Positions 63,783 through 64,000 of a stretch of DNA of 64,000 nt are shown piece after piece. The notes under the pieces were generated by a model. The model ran no database searches. It worked only from the letters and a program-made list of their open reading frames with translations, and was not told the origin of the DNA. Position numbers and translations under genes: made by a program. Within the stretch, counting starts at the first letter, position 1; every line of letters begins with the position of its first letter. Source of the stretch: Rhodococcoides fascians A25f (GTDB taxonomy: Bacteria; Actinomycetota; Actinomycetes; Mycobacteriales; Mycobacteriaceae); contig NZ_CP049744.1 in NCBI RefSeq assembly GCF_000760935.2, positions 5,611,501 to 5,675,500 of the forward strand. Reading direction: 5' to 3'.

Positions 63783-64000
63783 GGTAAGAGAGCGAGTTCT
63801 GCTTGCGTACAAGCGTATTGCCGAGGTGGACCGCCCCGAGGTGTGGATCACCTTGCGCGACGAGAACGACGTGCTGGCCGAGGCCACGGCTCTCGAACGT
63901 GCCTTGGAGGCAGGCGCAGATCTGCCACTCGCCGGCGTACTGGTTGCAGTCAAGGACAACATCGACGTGGCAGGCCTGCCCACCACCGCGGCCTGTCCCG
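63772..64000 (+). CDS. Allophanate hydrolase (N-terminal part only)
   Basis: 76 codons before the window ends. The amidase-signature Lys lies in [25 protein letters not shown], which matches AtzF-type allophanate hydrolases. It would hydrolyse allophanate, formed from carboxyguanidine by the deiminase, to ammonia and CO2. ATG 63772 overlaps the carboxylase end by 11 nt. Confidence 0.9.
   Translation, partial: MRPEVRERVLLAYKRIAEVDRPEVWITLRDENDVLAEATALERALEAGADLPLAGVLVAVKDNIDVAGLPTTAACP

Noticed and set aside
1..64000. CRISPR array, tRNA, rRNA or prophage
   Set aside because: No regularly spaced repeats, cloverleaf-like segments, rRNA-like sequence or phage structural genes were seen.

Overview
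The window is one continuous stretch of gene-dense, high-GC chromosome. It points to an actinobacterium of the Mycobacteriales, most likely Rhodococcus or a close relative. This is inferred from GTG/TTG starts, several TANNNT boxes 5-8 nt ahead of start codons (leaderless genes), an F420-type LLM oxidoreductase, a DUF222/13E12-type HNH gene with a mycobacterial-type SOS box, and CitA/CitB control of a tripartite tricarboxylate transporter. I see no rRNA, tRNA, CRISPR array, insertion sequence or attachment site. No stretch over 300 bases lacks a gene.

Left part (1-31.8 kb), accessory metabolism. A cut-off DHA2 exporter diverges from a TetR gene. Four translationally coupled minus-strand genes follow: an isocitrate-lyase-superfamily lyase, a two-subunit LeuCD/aconitase-type hydro-lyase and an MHS transporter, with a divergent IclR gene. 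They look like a small uptake-hydrate-cleave route for an unsaturated dicarboxylate. Then come a DUF72 protein, a secreted phosphoesterase, an HtrA-like protease, an LLM oxidoreductase, a tctCBA operon ending in a universal stress protein and facing its own CitA/CitB pair, three tandem AIM24 genes, a rhomboid-like protein, a glycosyltransferase, an ArsR-MFS pair, a flippase/kinase-like membrane protein, a GGDEF-EAL protein, and an HxlR-controlled reductase beside a decayed SnoaL-like gene.

Middle part (32.1-56 kb), purine catabolism. PucR diverges from an xdh operon (FAD subunit, 2Fe-2S subunit, 8-oxoguanine deaminase, Mo subunit, AzgA-type permease, XdhC). A small membrane gene and an SOS-boxed HNH gene interrupt the cluster. 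The minus strand then carries hydroxypyruvate isomerase, tartronate semialdehyde reductase, glyoxylate carboligase, glycerate kinase, allantoicase and allantoinase, led by a free-standing allophanate-hydrolase C-terminal-like protein. Diverging from these are OHCU decarboxylase, HIU hydrolase, urate oxidase, a urate/xanthine permease and an IclR regulator. Together they convert purine bases to urate, allantoin, allantoate, ureidoglycolate and glyoxylate, and on to glycerate phosphate. No recognisable ureidoglycolate lyase is present. A motif TTCGTAWTGCGGAA-like occurs in the divergent region here twice and once in front of the left-hand lyase operon.

Right part (56-64 kb). A spermidine-synthase-like protein, a cupin, an SDR and a TetR gene lead to an operon of APC permease, two DUF1989 proteins, a carboxyltransferase-only urea/guanidine carboxylase and allophanate hydrolase (cut by the window end). 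This matches the guanidine carboxylase / carboxyguanidine deiminase / allophanate hydrolase pathway, but the carboxylase lacks its biotin carboxylase and biotin carrier domains.
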